The translations under genes and the position numbers were made by a program. Under the pieces are notes generated by a model. The model searched no databases. It saw only the letters and a program-made list of their open reading frames with translations, and had not been told where the DNA came from. 64,000 nucleotides of DNA from NCBI GenBank assembly GCA_010645155.1, contig JAAGOF010000251.1, positions 726,105 to 790,104 of the forward strand, in the 5' to 3' direction. Source of the DNA: Tigriopus japonicus. Lineage: Eukaryota; Arthropoda; Copepoda; Harpacticoida; Harpacticidae. Shown here piece after piece: positions 10,720-21,906 of the stretch (its first letter is position 1; each line of letters begins with the position of its first letter).

Positions 10720-12689
10720 GTTTTATACCAATTATACCTCTGGTTTCTTTGTCCAGTCATTTTTTCAACATTTTTATGATTGAATATATTTTATGATCAA
10801 ACAACCGATTCTTCAGATAAAGTCATTGAACTTTGAACAAAGGGGTAACTGATACAACCCTCATCCGAATGACTGTCCACTTGAGATTATCGACAGAATC
10901 TCGAATTGATCACGCAATCACGTCAAAAATGAAATCGATCCTGAATAAGGGTGCTTCTTCTCGTTATTTGCAGTTTCAGCTTCGACTTCTCAACTCCCGA
11001 CCTCTGTTTAACCATTTAGTCTGGGTTTTTATGTCAAAGTACGTCATGTTTAGTCATCAGACTTTGGAGCAATACATTCTCCAAAATTGCCGGGGGAAAT
11101 GAGATTTATGGCTCGAATCGTGGTTTGGGACAAGCTAAGCAATGGCTCGAATTTCCTTTGAGGAACAATTTTGATTCACCGTCATCGCGTAAAATCTGGA
11201 ACCACAAAGAGAACCCATCAAAATAAGCAATCCCCCAGTCATAAATCTTGCTACCCTCGGTCTCTCTAAGCTCTACCCTAAAATGATATCAAAAGTTTGC
11301 TTTTTAACCACACATTAATACTTGATAGAAAGACCATTTGAAAGTACGTAAAATCTAATGTGGTCACAAAAAGCCTTAGGTGAAGTAAAAAAGCCCAATT
11401 GAATTATATCGACAGACGCACTATCAAGTGATTGTTAAACATCTGGCATTTGACATCCAAGCCAACTAATGTGTTGGCCGATATTGAATATTCAAATGTG
11501 CAAAACCATGACTGCAGGGCAGAAAGATTTAGCACCTTCGAGAGTGGGGTTTCCATCCCCAAAAGGCAAACTGAATAAAAGGAAGCTCATTATTTGATGG
11601 TCAACAAACTTTTGGTGACAGAGGAGTGGTTGTAGTACAGCTCTAACAGGTCTCATTCATCTTCAATGTTCACTTCTCCATATGAGAAGACAGGTAGTAG
11701 ATTACTCTTTCGATGGGGTGCCTCCGATCGGACCCTCAAGAAGCTTCTACAATACATATTCGAAAGTATCGTCAAAGCAAAGAAAACATCTCTTTTCTAT
11801 TGTACTCCATTGATTTGTAGATTTTGGGAACTTGTTATTCTTGACACAAATAAAAGTCAACATGCACAGATTTCAAAACATTTTTACTCATGATTGCAGA
11901 AAAAAAGAAATCTTCGACTCTTTCAACAACATCGACCTTAGTTCTTCATCCCATATTTCAAACGATAGACATCAATAATGGAGTTCCATGAACTACGGTA
12001 GTTAGTTGCAGTTAGTGTCGTACTAAAGTGCTTTACTGAGTCTCCACTTGCGCTGTTCTCTTACACGCCGGCCAATACCAAAGAAAGGGGAACCCACCAA
12101 GAGAAGGAGGACACATGAGAGGCTCTCCATCTGAGCCCGATTCAAGCCTAAAGGGCTTCAGTCAGTCTCGAGCATGGAATCAGACCAAACTCGACTCGAA
12201 CAACGCCAAAGAAGATTCGTGCTTCTCGTCCTGCCAAGCAACAGCTTTGACTTTGTCGGTTCTCCCGGTTTTGTTGGAGTAGTCCCGTCCCAGATGACCG
12301 TTTAACCTGCCCAGGTGAGGACCAAGGAGGCGTATTATTATGATGATGATGTTTCTCTATCTAGTCGGTGCTGTGTTCGCATGTAATACAATGGTGCCAG
12401 TTAGTGCTTAGAAGTGGCAGAAAAGGACTGAAAAAGTGGGTGTGAAAGTTTTCCGACTGTTGTGGCAGATCGCTCATTGAAGGGAGTCATCATCAATAAA
12501 GGCAGAAAATTGGAGTGACACGGGAGTGATCGAGGACATGGGTGTTGTTCAACGTTTGGCCTAAAAAACAGTAACCACATACTCAATCCTCACCACAATC
12601 CAAGAACAGCCTCCTTGGTAGCAGTGATCTGTGATAACTTTTGCAACACGTAAATAATAAGTGACTCACTCAAACACAAGCAAACAAAC
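10720..12689. other. Intergenic, includes the Lachesin 5' leader
   Basis: No canonical AATAAA follows the transporter stop closely (an AATATA-type signal near 10785 is possible). The last several hundred bases before 12690 probably include promoter and 5' UTR of the Lachesin gene; a short (GAT)n run lies near 12340. No other gene seen. Confidence 0.4.
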
Positions 12690-15337
12690 ATGGCATTTCA
12701 AGTGGATGGGTTGGTATTGTGGACAATGACCTTTTTTGTGCTGGTAAATACTCAACGAACCCCAACCATCTCATACATCACGAGTCCGGATATTGTAACC
12801 AAAATCGGGGGCGCCATAGAGATGGATTGCTCAGTGTTATATGCCACCGAATACCCCGTTCTTTGGGTCAAGTTGCCCCAAGATTGCAAGGGGATTCGCA
12901 ACGGGGACTACCGCAATGCAGAAGTGGAATCATGCACCCCAATCCCCTTGAGCTCGGGGTCGGCTCTCATTGTGAGGGACAATCGATTTAGGTGAGATCA
13001 TCGCCATTAACTCTATCTGATCTCAAAAGCCAATCATATTGGGAAGGTGGGGTACATAGGAGTGGAGTATGTGGGGACTCTTCGTAGCGAAGGTGTGCTC
13101 GAACCTAGTGTAGAAACCGGCTCGATTTGAATTTCACGGGGCGATCAGTTGTGATTCGGTTGGCCTAGTTTTATTCAAAGGGCATTGTTTCTGCTTACAT
13201 GAAACAAGGGAGCTTGATCATTTAGGATTCATATGCTGAGGTATGGTAACAATGCCTCTTGCAATGGAATCAGTTGTGGATTGACATGGCCATCAGTACA
13301 TATCCGGCAACAGTGGGCCAATTATTAGGCTGAGAGAGCTTTTGATGAACCTTCTACGTAGGACTAAAAAAGTAAGGTGATGCGTTTTTTCACGGCATTT
13401 GTTACTTCTTATGTATTTTAAAGGAATGCTGTTGTAAGGTATTATTTTTCTTATTTTTTAGTCCTACATTGATAGCTTTTTGCATTTTGTCATAACCAAA
13501 CGAAGTTCCAAGACATGAATAACAAAAACATTGAATGCTTAATTAGGCGAGTGGTAAGGTTCATTTCCACTTCCTTAATGTTATTGAATGAAATCATGGT
13601 TAATTCAAAAATTCTGCTTCTTTTGAAACAACCAAAAATGTTCAATCTTGAGTGAAAAGCGCCCTCAAAGCGTTTTCATTAAACCTTCCAAAATCCATGG
13701 TCAAAGAAAGAACAGAGATTTGAAGGAATACCATGCCTAAAAATCTGACCTTGTCATCTTTCGTGGCAGTAATTTATGACTTTGTTGGCTCAACCAAAGA
13801 TTACATACTGTAATCTGAGTCTGCGGTCGATGCATGAAAAGCTGAACTTGACAATCTGTAATGAAAATCGATCAGGACCAAGGGTTCTTTTAGCTCGAAG
13901 ATTCCTTACGATGTTGTTCAAGAAAGCAAATAGTTGATCACTAATACGATTTGGACCATGAATGTAGCAATTAGTTACCAATTACCATTGTGGTGAGCAA
14001 TTAGATTTCTCTCTCCCTGATTTTCCAATAATCTTCACGTTCAATTGCTATTGGAGAAGGACTATCAAACAAATGAAAGAATATCTTCCAAAAGAACTTC
14101 CGTGTTCCATTATTGGGGCAAGCAAATTACTGGGAACTTGTTATTGAATTACTTCTTTGGACAAGATCTAGCTACTAGCTAATGACACGGAAGGCTTGTG
14201 GTCATCAGTCAAGGTTGGTTAATGTAGCAAAGCTGTTGACCTACATCTAGGATGAAGAAAGGTCTTTGTGGCCTTGACGGGACCATCCAACCATGGAAAT
14301 TAATTTCCAGTGAGCCCCACTCTTAGTAAAGTTGTCACTTAACTTTCAGAACATCTCCCATAAAGTCTCTGTTATCTTGTGTGGCACACATTTCCAACTC
14401 TTTGGATCTCCCCTTAGAATCCATCTCACTGAAAGCCATGCCAAAGAAGTGGTTAGCCAGGAATAAAACATGAGATCCTTTCATGCGCCTTTTCTTTGTC
14501 TCTTCTAGTATGAGATACGACACAGCCAGTTCCACGTTTACGCTCCAAATCAAGGACGTTCAAATCACAGACGAGGCCACGTACCAATGCCAGATCATCG
14601 TGGGTATCAATAATAAAGTGACTAAGCACGTTTCGTTGACCGTGAGTCAACCTCCCGTGATCGCAGACAATTCCACACGGTCCGTTGTGGTACAGGAAAA
14701 CGCCCCTGCGGAGCTCATTTGCCACGCTGTGGGGTCACCACCCCCTCGGGTGTCCTGGCGCCGTGAGAATAATGCCATTCTGCCAACAGGAGGGATCCAA
14801 TACCGTGGCAATGTGTTGAAGATCCACTCGGTAAAGAAAGAGGATCGAGGTACCTACTACTGCGTGGCCGACAACGACGTGGGGAAACCTGCGCGACGGA
14901 ATGTCGCTGTCGAGGTCGAGTTCCCACCTACTGTCCGTGTGGCTCATTCGAATGAGGTCAGCCAAGCCTTTGGGTACTCCGTGGAACTGGTGTGCCATAT
15001 TGAGGCCTATCCGCCCCCTTCCATTATTTGGGTTCATGACGATATCCAGTTGGCCAACAACCAGTACTATGCAGTGGACGCAGGTTACACGACCACAGAC
15101 GACTTCACGGAGACCTCGGTGAAAATCAAATCCCTGGGAGTCCGGCAATTGGGCTCATACTTTTGTCGTGCCCAGAATAAATTGGGATCTGGTGAGCAAG
15201 AGATCGTTCTGGAACAAAGCTACACTCCTAATTGTGTAATTGGGATCTGCGACGACTACACCTCGAGCGCCTCGGCGCTATCTCTCAGAGTGGCCATTCT
15301 GGGTCTAAGTGCACTTTTCCTAATGATCTTGGAATAA
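12690..15337 (+). CDS. Lac: Lachesin-like GPI-anchored Ig-superfamily adhesion protein
   Basis: Exons 12690-12991 and 14509-15337 give 376 residues. Donor G/GTGAGA and acceptor CTTCTAG leave AG+T = Ser, giving the family motif DNRF-S-MRYD. Start context ACAAACATGG is good. A signal peptide spans about 1-22. Three Ig domains have Cys pairs C47/C128, C172/C219 and C263/C320, with diagnostic blocks STFTLQIKDVQITDEATYQC, SWRRENNAILPTGG and KKEDRGTYYCVADNDVG. The hydrophobic C-tail (about 352-376) without a cytoplasmic domain fits a GPI signal. In insects Lachesin is a homophilic adhesion molecule of septate junctions and the nervous system. Ig1 has an unusual extra Cys pair (C66, C82). The 1.5-kb intron carries a small MITE. 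Confidence 0.95.
13361..13464. mobile_element. Mariner-like MITE in the Lachesin intron
   Basis: 104 bp flanked by TA on both sides. The ends are GGACTAAAAAA (13361-13371) and TTTTTTAGTCC (13454-13464), exact inverted repeats, and extended weakly inward (GTAAG / CTTATT). TA duplication with short TIRs suggests Tc1/mariner origin. No coding capacity. Confidence 0.6.
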
Positions 15338-16103
15338 TTCAATGAAGTGTACAAATGTGTGATTGTGAAAGTGCTCTAAATCTAATACAAAACTTGGTCT
15401 CCTGTCGCCTCTTCTGTCTTGTTCCTTTTTATGAGAAAGGCAAACATTTTTATGCATATCTTTCCCTTTTTCAATTGTTCTCCTCGGATTATGTTATGGG
15501 GAAAAGGGGAACCAAGGGATTGTTCCGTGAAGAAGTGGGAACTGCCAAGCTCTTAGGACCACAGGAACAAACATGTCTTCTAATGCGGGAAAAAGGGTTA
15601 GCAAGACGAGTATTTTTCTGCCATGTTGACAAGCGACAAGCAATGTTTGCCTCCATCCAAGCTTTACAGTGTGCAAGTCACATTAACATTTGCGTCTTTC
15701 TTTCTTGGGGAGTGGTGGGATTAATGGATTGCTCAATTTTGACTGACATGAAAGCTTGAATTACAGAGGACTTGGCCCTGTTTATTGACATGTGGTCAAT
15801 TCGCCAATCTACGAGACCAGGGAAAACTAAAACTGATTAAATGGAGGAAGCCTCTAATAGAATGGTTGGGAGTATTTAGCCCAAATTAAAGATATCTATT
15901 TGTTTGTGGTCGCTTTCAATTACGATTTGCAGTTTTGAAAACCACTTTTTTGGCCCACGAGTTTTGATACAAATTCCTAGGATAGAGGATCAGGCACATG
16001 AAGCCAGCTAGATTCAGGGTTTTATGCAAGGCTTTATGCATATTATTATGCCTTGCGGTGATTGATTTGAGCCTTGTGAGTAGCACGTACTAGATTTGTC
16101 AGA
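15338..16103. other. Lachesin 3' flank
   Basis: Likely contains the Lachesin 3' UTR. A plus-strand open frame of 134 codons (15355-15759) shows no domain or conserved motif, so I do not call it a gene. Confidence 0.4.
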
Positions 16104-16206
16104 GATGAAGAAGGCGCAGGTTAGACCTCCACCGACGACTTCACAGAGGCCTTGGTAAAAATCCACAGTTCCGCAGACATTCACGGTTCGTTCACATGCT
16201 CTGTGT
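16104..16206 (+). pseudogene. Broken partial copy of the Lachesin third-Ig coding sequence
   Basis: Conceptual translation of 16113-16205 reads GAG*TSTDDFTEALVKIH…HGSFTCSV*. It aligns to residues around DAGYTTTDDFTETSVKIK…LGSYFC of the Lachesin Ig3 at about 15077-15170. Nucleotide identity is clear in the first half (for example GACGACTTCAC in both) and fades in the second. A TAG replaces the Tyr codon and a TAA follows the Cys. No splice site keeps a frame. It lies about 0.8 kb downstream of Lachesin on the same strand, suggesting the remnant of a tandem paralogue. Confidence 0.6.
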
Positions 16207-16420
16207 AAGCAACCTTTCATGATTTCATCTGAACGAATTAAGAGGTTGTCACAAAAGGTCCAATTGTGTCACAGAAGGTTCATTCTCCCTCTTTCTTCTT
16301 GGTTTGGATATTTCCAATTTTATTTAATCAAGTTAGTATTCTGCTTAACTTGAACCTCACGACAAAAAGCATGCTCGCGTAGCCATCATCTGTCATTGTT
16401 GCGCATCGTGATCACCCGTA

Positions 16421-16762
16421 CCACCAGATGTTTGTGAATTACATTTTGCAATGTACAGTAATTACAAAGATCTGCAGTTTTGTCCAAAATTACAAAAAGA
16501 GGATAAAAATCCAAAAAATGTGGGAAAATTCCTTGTTCGGTTGAAAATTTTCTGTAAAAAGGTTTGTCTTTTAGTAAAAATCAAAATGAAGAAATAGGCT
16601 GACAAAATTTGTAAAATATATTTAGTTTATCATCAGGGCCACCAGATAGTTGTAAATCAAATTTTATTTCGTGGGTTAAAAAAACGACTATTACAAAATT
16701 GGGAAATATTCCAAAAACTGCAGGAAATTTGCTTGTTCTCTTGTGAATGATCTGGAAAAAGG
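16421..16762. repeat. Degenerate tandem direct repeat (two units)
   Basis: Units start with CCACCAGAT at 16421 and 16639 and share blocks in order: TTTGTGAAT/GTTGTAAAT, ATTACAAAA, a ATTCCNNNN block, CTTGTTC and AAAAAGG. Spacing is about 218 bp. Too degenerate to classify. Confidence 0.45.
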
Positions 16763-16976
16763 ATGCCAAAAGACAAAAGAAACGGAGCAGGGAGATTTTA
16801 TTACAGTTTTAACAAAAAAAACAGTTATTCCCAGCTGTGATGTAATAGTTAGAGATAATGTTAGTGGAGGAAAAAGATCCGTTGCTAAGGAAATCAATGC
16901 ATAAAAGCGATAGTCTATATTTTTTTAAAATGCGCTATTGGAACATAATTATTTAAAAAAATACAAAAAAAAAACC

Positions 16977-16996
16977 TTTTTTTTGGGGGGGGGGGG
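16977..16996 (-). repeat. Orphan T-run/G-run, probable LINE tail
   Basis: T(8)G(12) matches the plus-strand form of the 3' tail of the LINE family here, but is not followed by the CGGATTTTT motif. It may be an almost fully truncated insertion, or chance low-complexity DNA. Confidence 0.35.
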
Positions 16997-18323
16997 ATCT
17001 TTGTGACAATTATTTGGCAGCCGTGAGGATTAATTACACTTTTTAAATGAAAACATATTTTTGAACACAGTCCCTAATTAGCCTTGCGTAAAAGAGTATT
17101 AAAGGCTATCAATTAAATTTCATTGGCTTACAAAATATTTGTTGACACAATGGATTTTTATTTGTGAAGACCTGTGTTTAAATATTGTCCATAGCAATTA
17201 ATGTAGGGATTTTATTGTAATTGCAATTGATTGCATTGGAACTTACAGTAATAGTAGATCATAAATTTTTGAATCATTTGATTTATAATTTTCAATTACC
17301 ATTGCATTCCATGTATTTCAAATACTCTTCAGTTTGTAAATTGATGACCCCTAATTATACAAGTGTTTACTCTTCTCTTACATTTCTTCATTCAAAATTT
17401 TAACTCAAATACTTTTTGGAATTAATTCCGATTAACTATATTTAAAGGGTAATTGATACAGGTCTGCATTTGTAGCCGGGGGAAAAATCTTAAGATTTCT
17501 GTAAAATAGGATCTTTTAACAACTGCAATAATCAAGATCATTTCTTTTCAGATAAAGGGTTGCATCTACAGAAGAAAAAGAAATATTAGTTTTTCTGGTG
17601 TAGTATTTGGTTTATGCGAAGAAATCACAAACAATTTGTTGTTCGCGTAGTCACCGACGGATTTTTTCGGGATTGCCCTACAAAAAATATTTGAGGTTGA
17701 TTTGCAAAAAGTTGCAAGATTCCGTTCAGTCCTGCCAATTTTTGCATATGACCTAGACCAACCTGAAATAAACCATACATTGCAATTTCCTTTTATTTAA
17801 CAAAAACATTTTTACATTGAGACACAGTTCGTTTTCGATTCATAACAAAAAAAGACGATCATGCCTTTTCCTTCCCCGGAAAACCGAAATTCAATCAACA
17901 AACTAAATGTTTCATCCAAAAATCTAGGTAAGCTTTTAAAGAAAAGAGAAGTTGTAGAAAATGGCTATCCAATTTACTTTTAATAGCGAGTTTTGACACA
18001 AAAAGTCTTCGAACATCGCTCAAAGACGTACCAAACATCCGCCCATTCGAAAATTCAATCTAAAAAACCCGAAACGAACCCAATTGACCTTTTGACTTGC
18101 TACTACATCTACGTAGATCTTGTTCAAACACTCAGTTGCCTTAACGTTGTTCAACTCCAATCTGGCTTTCTTTTCGTCCAAAACGGCCAAACTGTCTCCG
18201 AGCTCAGATCAGCTGTCGTCGCCATCTTCGATCTAAACAAATCAGCTGTCGATGTCTTCTTGAGTCCATTGTTAGCAGAGGTTTCATTCGCTCACCCTTC
18301 CTTCAATTTCTTCTTCATTGACC
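16997..18323. other. Non-coding stretch upstream of coupling factor 6
   Basis: AT-rich. The last 200-300 bases are more GC-balanced and likely hold the 5' UTR and promoter of the coupling-factor gene. An open frame at 17993-18418 overlaps the real gene out of frame and is not called. Confidence 0.4.
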
Positions 18324-19274
18324 ATGTTGTCCCAGTCTTCGCTGCGTTTGGCCTCTTTGGCCCGCATCACGGTTCGCAGGAACTTTGGTTTGGCCGCACC
18401 CTTGGCTCAAAAGGCTAGCGATCCTATTCAGCAATTGTTCGTGGACAAGGTGCGCGAATACGCCGACAAAAAGGCCAAATCCGGGGGCAAACTCGTGGAT
18501 TCTGACGCCAAAGTCGAGGCTGAACTCAAGAAGGAACTCGAAAAGGTAGAGATTATGGGATAATTACAGGTTTGAAAGTTTTTTCAAATAAGAAATTATT
18601 TGTAAGTCAGATGTAGAAATATATTTCATTGGCAAATTTATCGTTCTTACATCAAAAGTTCTGTAATGAAATGGCAAGCGTGAAATGAAATGTCTCGTTT
18701 CTAGCTTGCCCAATTTTGAGCAAGATGAAATGCAGTAAGTATTTTGTTCAGAAATCTCATGGCGTATTAAGGTGCATGTAATACCAATATGAAAAAAGGC
18801 CATTTGGATATTGTGGAATTGCAATAAATAGGAGCATCAATAACACGAGTTCTTACAAATTCCAAAACAGTTAGAATCAAGGAAGTTGATAAATATATTT
18901 TTAATAGATTTATACCCTTTTTGGGCCTTTTAACGCTCTCGGGCTTTCAAAATGACAGAATGTAAGCTCCTTCGTAAGAAATGTTTGACCAAAATATTAG
19001 GTTAATAATGCCTCAACAGGCTTAAAATGCGCTTAAAGTCGACATTGGGACCATGCTAGTGACGTGCCTTTGCGCTGACAAAACATGTATGATTATTACT
19101 TTACTTACATATCGCATTGATGTCTTTGGGCTGAGATAACATGACATGTAACCAAACCCGTATTGTTTCTTGTAGGTGGCGGCTCAATATGGTGGGGGCA
19201 AGGGCGATGACATGACCAAATTCCCAGAGTTCAAGTTTGCCGAGCCCGTGTTGAGCGACGTGGATCTCAAGTAG
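18324..19274 (+). CDS. ATPsynCF6: ATP synthase coupling factor 6, mitochondrial (F6, ATP5PF)
   Basis: Exons 18324-18545 and 19176-19274; GAAAAG/GTAGAG and TTGTAG/GTGGCG join in phase 0 for 106 residues, close to human F6 (108). F6 is part of the peripheral stalk of mitochondrial F1Fo-ATP synthase. The first 30 residues are an Arg/Ser/Leu-rich presequence. The signature DPIQQLFVDKVREYADKK follows, then a charged Lys/Glu helix, and the C-terminal exon has MTKFPEFKFAEPVLSDVDL, matching the FPTFKFEDP region of vertebrate F6. ATG 18324 was chosen over an out-of-context in-frame non-ATG codon two triplets upstream. An AATATA motif near 19396 may serve as poly(A) signal. Confidence 0.95.
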
Positions 19275-19533
19275 AATGAATGGGCACCCTCAGGATCTAT
19301 CATCTTTTCCGTGCTGAATAACTTTGACGCAATGAAACTCGCCACATAGTCTTTGGCCTTGGATCCGCTTTGGATTTTAAGACGTCATGATTAAGAATAT
19401 AAAAATGTATAACTTAACCAACCGTGTCTTGTGAACTTTTCGGAGTTGAGGGGGTAGAGATGGACTAAATGGGAAAATTTGACGATCCTTTAGCCATTGT
19501 TAGAGGGCGAGAAGTTTTGGCGTTTTGGAGAGA

Positions 19534-19718
19534 TTTTTTTGTGGTGTTTGCGGATTTTTTACAACCGCAACAAGGAATGCAATTCCTTGTAAACATATGA
19601 ATTATTAATATAATTTATCTGAATATTTATAAAAAAATTGATCTACCAGCGAGTTACTTTTGGCAAATCTGGACAACCCTTGAATTGTGGTTTACATCAG
19701 GAAGAACAATATTAATGT
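19534..19718 (-). mobile_element. LINE 3' end, copy 3
   Basis: Minus-oriented fragment with CGGATTTTTTACAACCGC, the CAAGGAAT…ATTCCTTGT motif and the GATCTACCAGCGAGTTAC block (the end of the RT ORF on minus). More diverged than copies 4 and 5; the G-run has decayed. It abuts a plus-oriented copy. Confidence 0.7.
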
Positions 19719-19719
19719 T

Positions 19720-20090
19720 AGCATTTTTTCTCAAAAGAATAAGCGAGTTCTCATATTGGGAGAGACTCCAGAAGTTAAGACTGTATAATACTAAGAAAAG
19801 GTATGAAAGGTATCTGATCCTGTATGTTTTCAAGAGCATTCTTGGGCTCTGTCCCAACTCAGATTTTGAGGTCAGCTGTAGCGATCGTAGAGGTTTTACG
19901 TGCGTTCTGAAAGCACCTTCAAATCCCAAGGAATCCAGGCTAGTTCGACAGTAACTCGTTGGTTGATAGATCAAACCTTGTATAAATGTTAATTGTTTAC
20001 GTAAATAATATTCATGATTTATTTGTTTACATGACATCGATTCCATGTCGCGTTAGTAAAAAATCTGCCACCACGACCGAAAAAAATGTT
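19720..20090 (+). mobile_element. LINE 3' end, copy in opposite orientation, internally deleted
   Basis: Plus-strand translation gives the C-terminal RT region ERLQKLRLYNTKKRYERYL…SILGLCPN…SDRRGFTC…KESRLVRQ, then stop. About 190 bases (the SLFNLLP…DQPTIQ region kept in copy 4) are deleted. The 3' UTR motif follows (GATTCCATGTCGCG) and the element ends near CTGCCACCACGACCGAAAAA, a decayed C-run/A-run. Adjacent copy 3 faces it head to head. Confidence 0.65.
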
Positions 20091-21906
20091 GAAAAGTTAT
20101 TCAGTCTTCAACTTTTTCGAAAATCGAACCGTGCACAATCGCAATAAGTTTCAATATCACTTTTTGCAAAAGATTCGTACATGGAAGTCATGAAATTTGC
20201 ATTCAAGAAAGACCTGCTCTTTAACCGCGTGAAATTATCCACGGTTAAATTGCAGGATTTGAGAAATCTCACGTAGAAATATCCTGGACCAAATTGACGA
20301 GAAGTTGCAATGAAAAGAAACCAGCCAAGGGGTAGGTTCATCTTTCTCTTTTGTCCAGCCGGCAAATCGCTTTTTTCGCTTATGTTTTGTCTTTTCAACT
20401 ACAAATTCACCCTCGTAGTCTTACACAATTGCCTCGGGATCGAATTCTTGGTGGACGAACAAGTCCAAAACATTTTGAAACAGAACTTTTGTTTCCTTGA
20501 AGAAATTTCATAACCCCTAAAATAGTGGAATAAAGTCTTGTGAAATAAAGAATTCACACACCGTACGACATCGACCTGTCACTCGAAATCTCAAGCTTCA
20601 TCAAAGCCAAGGAAAGAAAGCTGAAACCGAAAACACTCGAACCAAAAGTCGAGCCAGCCTGTAGATGATGTTTTTTGAATTTTTTTTCTTGTTTTGTTTG
20701 CTCAAAGCATTTGCTTTCGGTTTAGAACGTTTTCTGTCCATCAGTATTGAGGATTTTTTGTCTTTTGTTTTGGGCCAAAATATTTCGCTCTCGTTTTAAG
20801 GTCAAACATTTTTCTGCTAAATCTTTATCTGGAAATTAGTTGGCAGCGTTAAGTTTAGATTGATTGAAGTTAGAACAAAACTTTTTAAGTATGTGAAAAA
20901 GTAAAAAACTACTAATGTGTCGGATCTCTGAAAAAATGATAACAGGTTAAAACAGGTCAAAAACTCAAAACATGTATTTCTCATAAGAATAAAGTTTTTT
21001 AAAGATAAGAGTAAATATTTGCTATACTGATTAGTATTTTCGCTTTCTTTCGAAACTGAGTAAAATGTAAAAAAAAATCTCCCTTTTCTTTCATTTTGTG
21101 TCTACCACAATTGAACCTAATATAGCTTTAAAAATATTTAAATGCATTCCAAGTTGCAGAAAAGGAGACAGTATTTCATGTCAGAAATTTATAAACTTTT
21201 AAGAAATATATTTTTCATATGTTTTGTAGGTTTGAGAAAACAGATAACCCGCAAATTGTGGATTGGATCTGACATTTTTAACACTTTAACAGTTGCATCG
21301 TCACTCAACTGCTAGATTTCGAAAGAAATCAAAACTATCGAAAAAAAGGTTTACTTGTTATGATCCAAAATCAATCACAAACTTCAGACCTCACCCTCAG
21401 AACTTTCCGAAATTAGTGGTCTTTTATACGTGTATTAACTATGGCTGGCGGTAAAAGTGCTGGAGTTTGCAACAGAGTATTTTGCTCACCTTTGTCCATT
21501 TCACACCTATTTTCCTCCAACCCTGATGGGAAGTCATTACTTGTAATGTCAGCCTTCATGAAATATGGATGTGATTTATTAACCACGCCATTCAAGACTT
21601 TTGAATGTTCAAGAATCCAAAAGGTTTCACTCGTCGAAAAACTGTTGGAAAAGAATTGAATGATTCTAAGTCCGTGCAAATATTTTACGTTGAGATACCT
21701 CTGCTTACACCTGGTTGATAATATGCTTAGTTTATTAGGTAGGATATGAGACATAAAATCAAATATTGTCAGAAAGAAACACTGAAAAATATCTCATCTT
21801 TCTCTGTGACCAGATTTTGAAACATTGAAATACTTCTTTGGAACCCACTGAACAAAGAAGCACCTTCAAACTATTGTTTGAATTAGTGCTGAGTTCTGTT
21901 TTGCAA
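20091..21906. other. Non-coding repeat-poor stretch
   Basis: AT-rich; open frames lack conserved motifs. No gene or RNA recognised. Confidence 0.4.

Noticed and set aside
17993..18418. 141-codon plus-strand open frame overlapping coupling factor 6
   Set aside because: It is in a different frame from the clearly homologous F6 protein, ends inside it, and has no domain of its own; most of it is probably promoter and 5' UTR.
19534..20090. Twin-priming 5' inversion of a single LINE
   Set aside because: Both halves carry their own 3' UTR and decayed tail, so at least two 3' ends exist.
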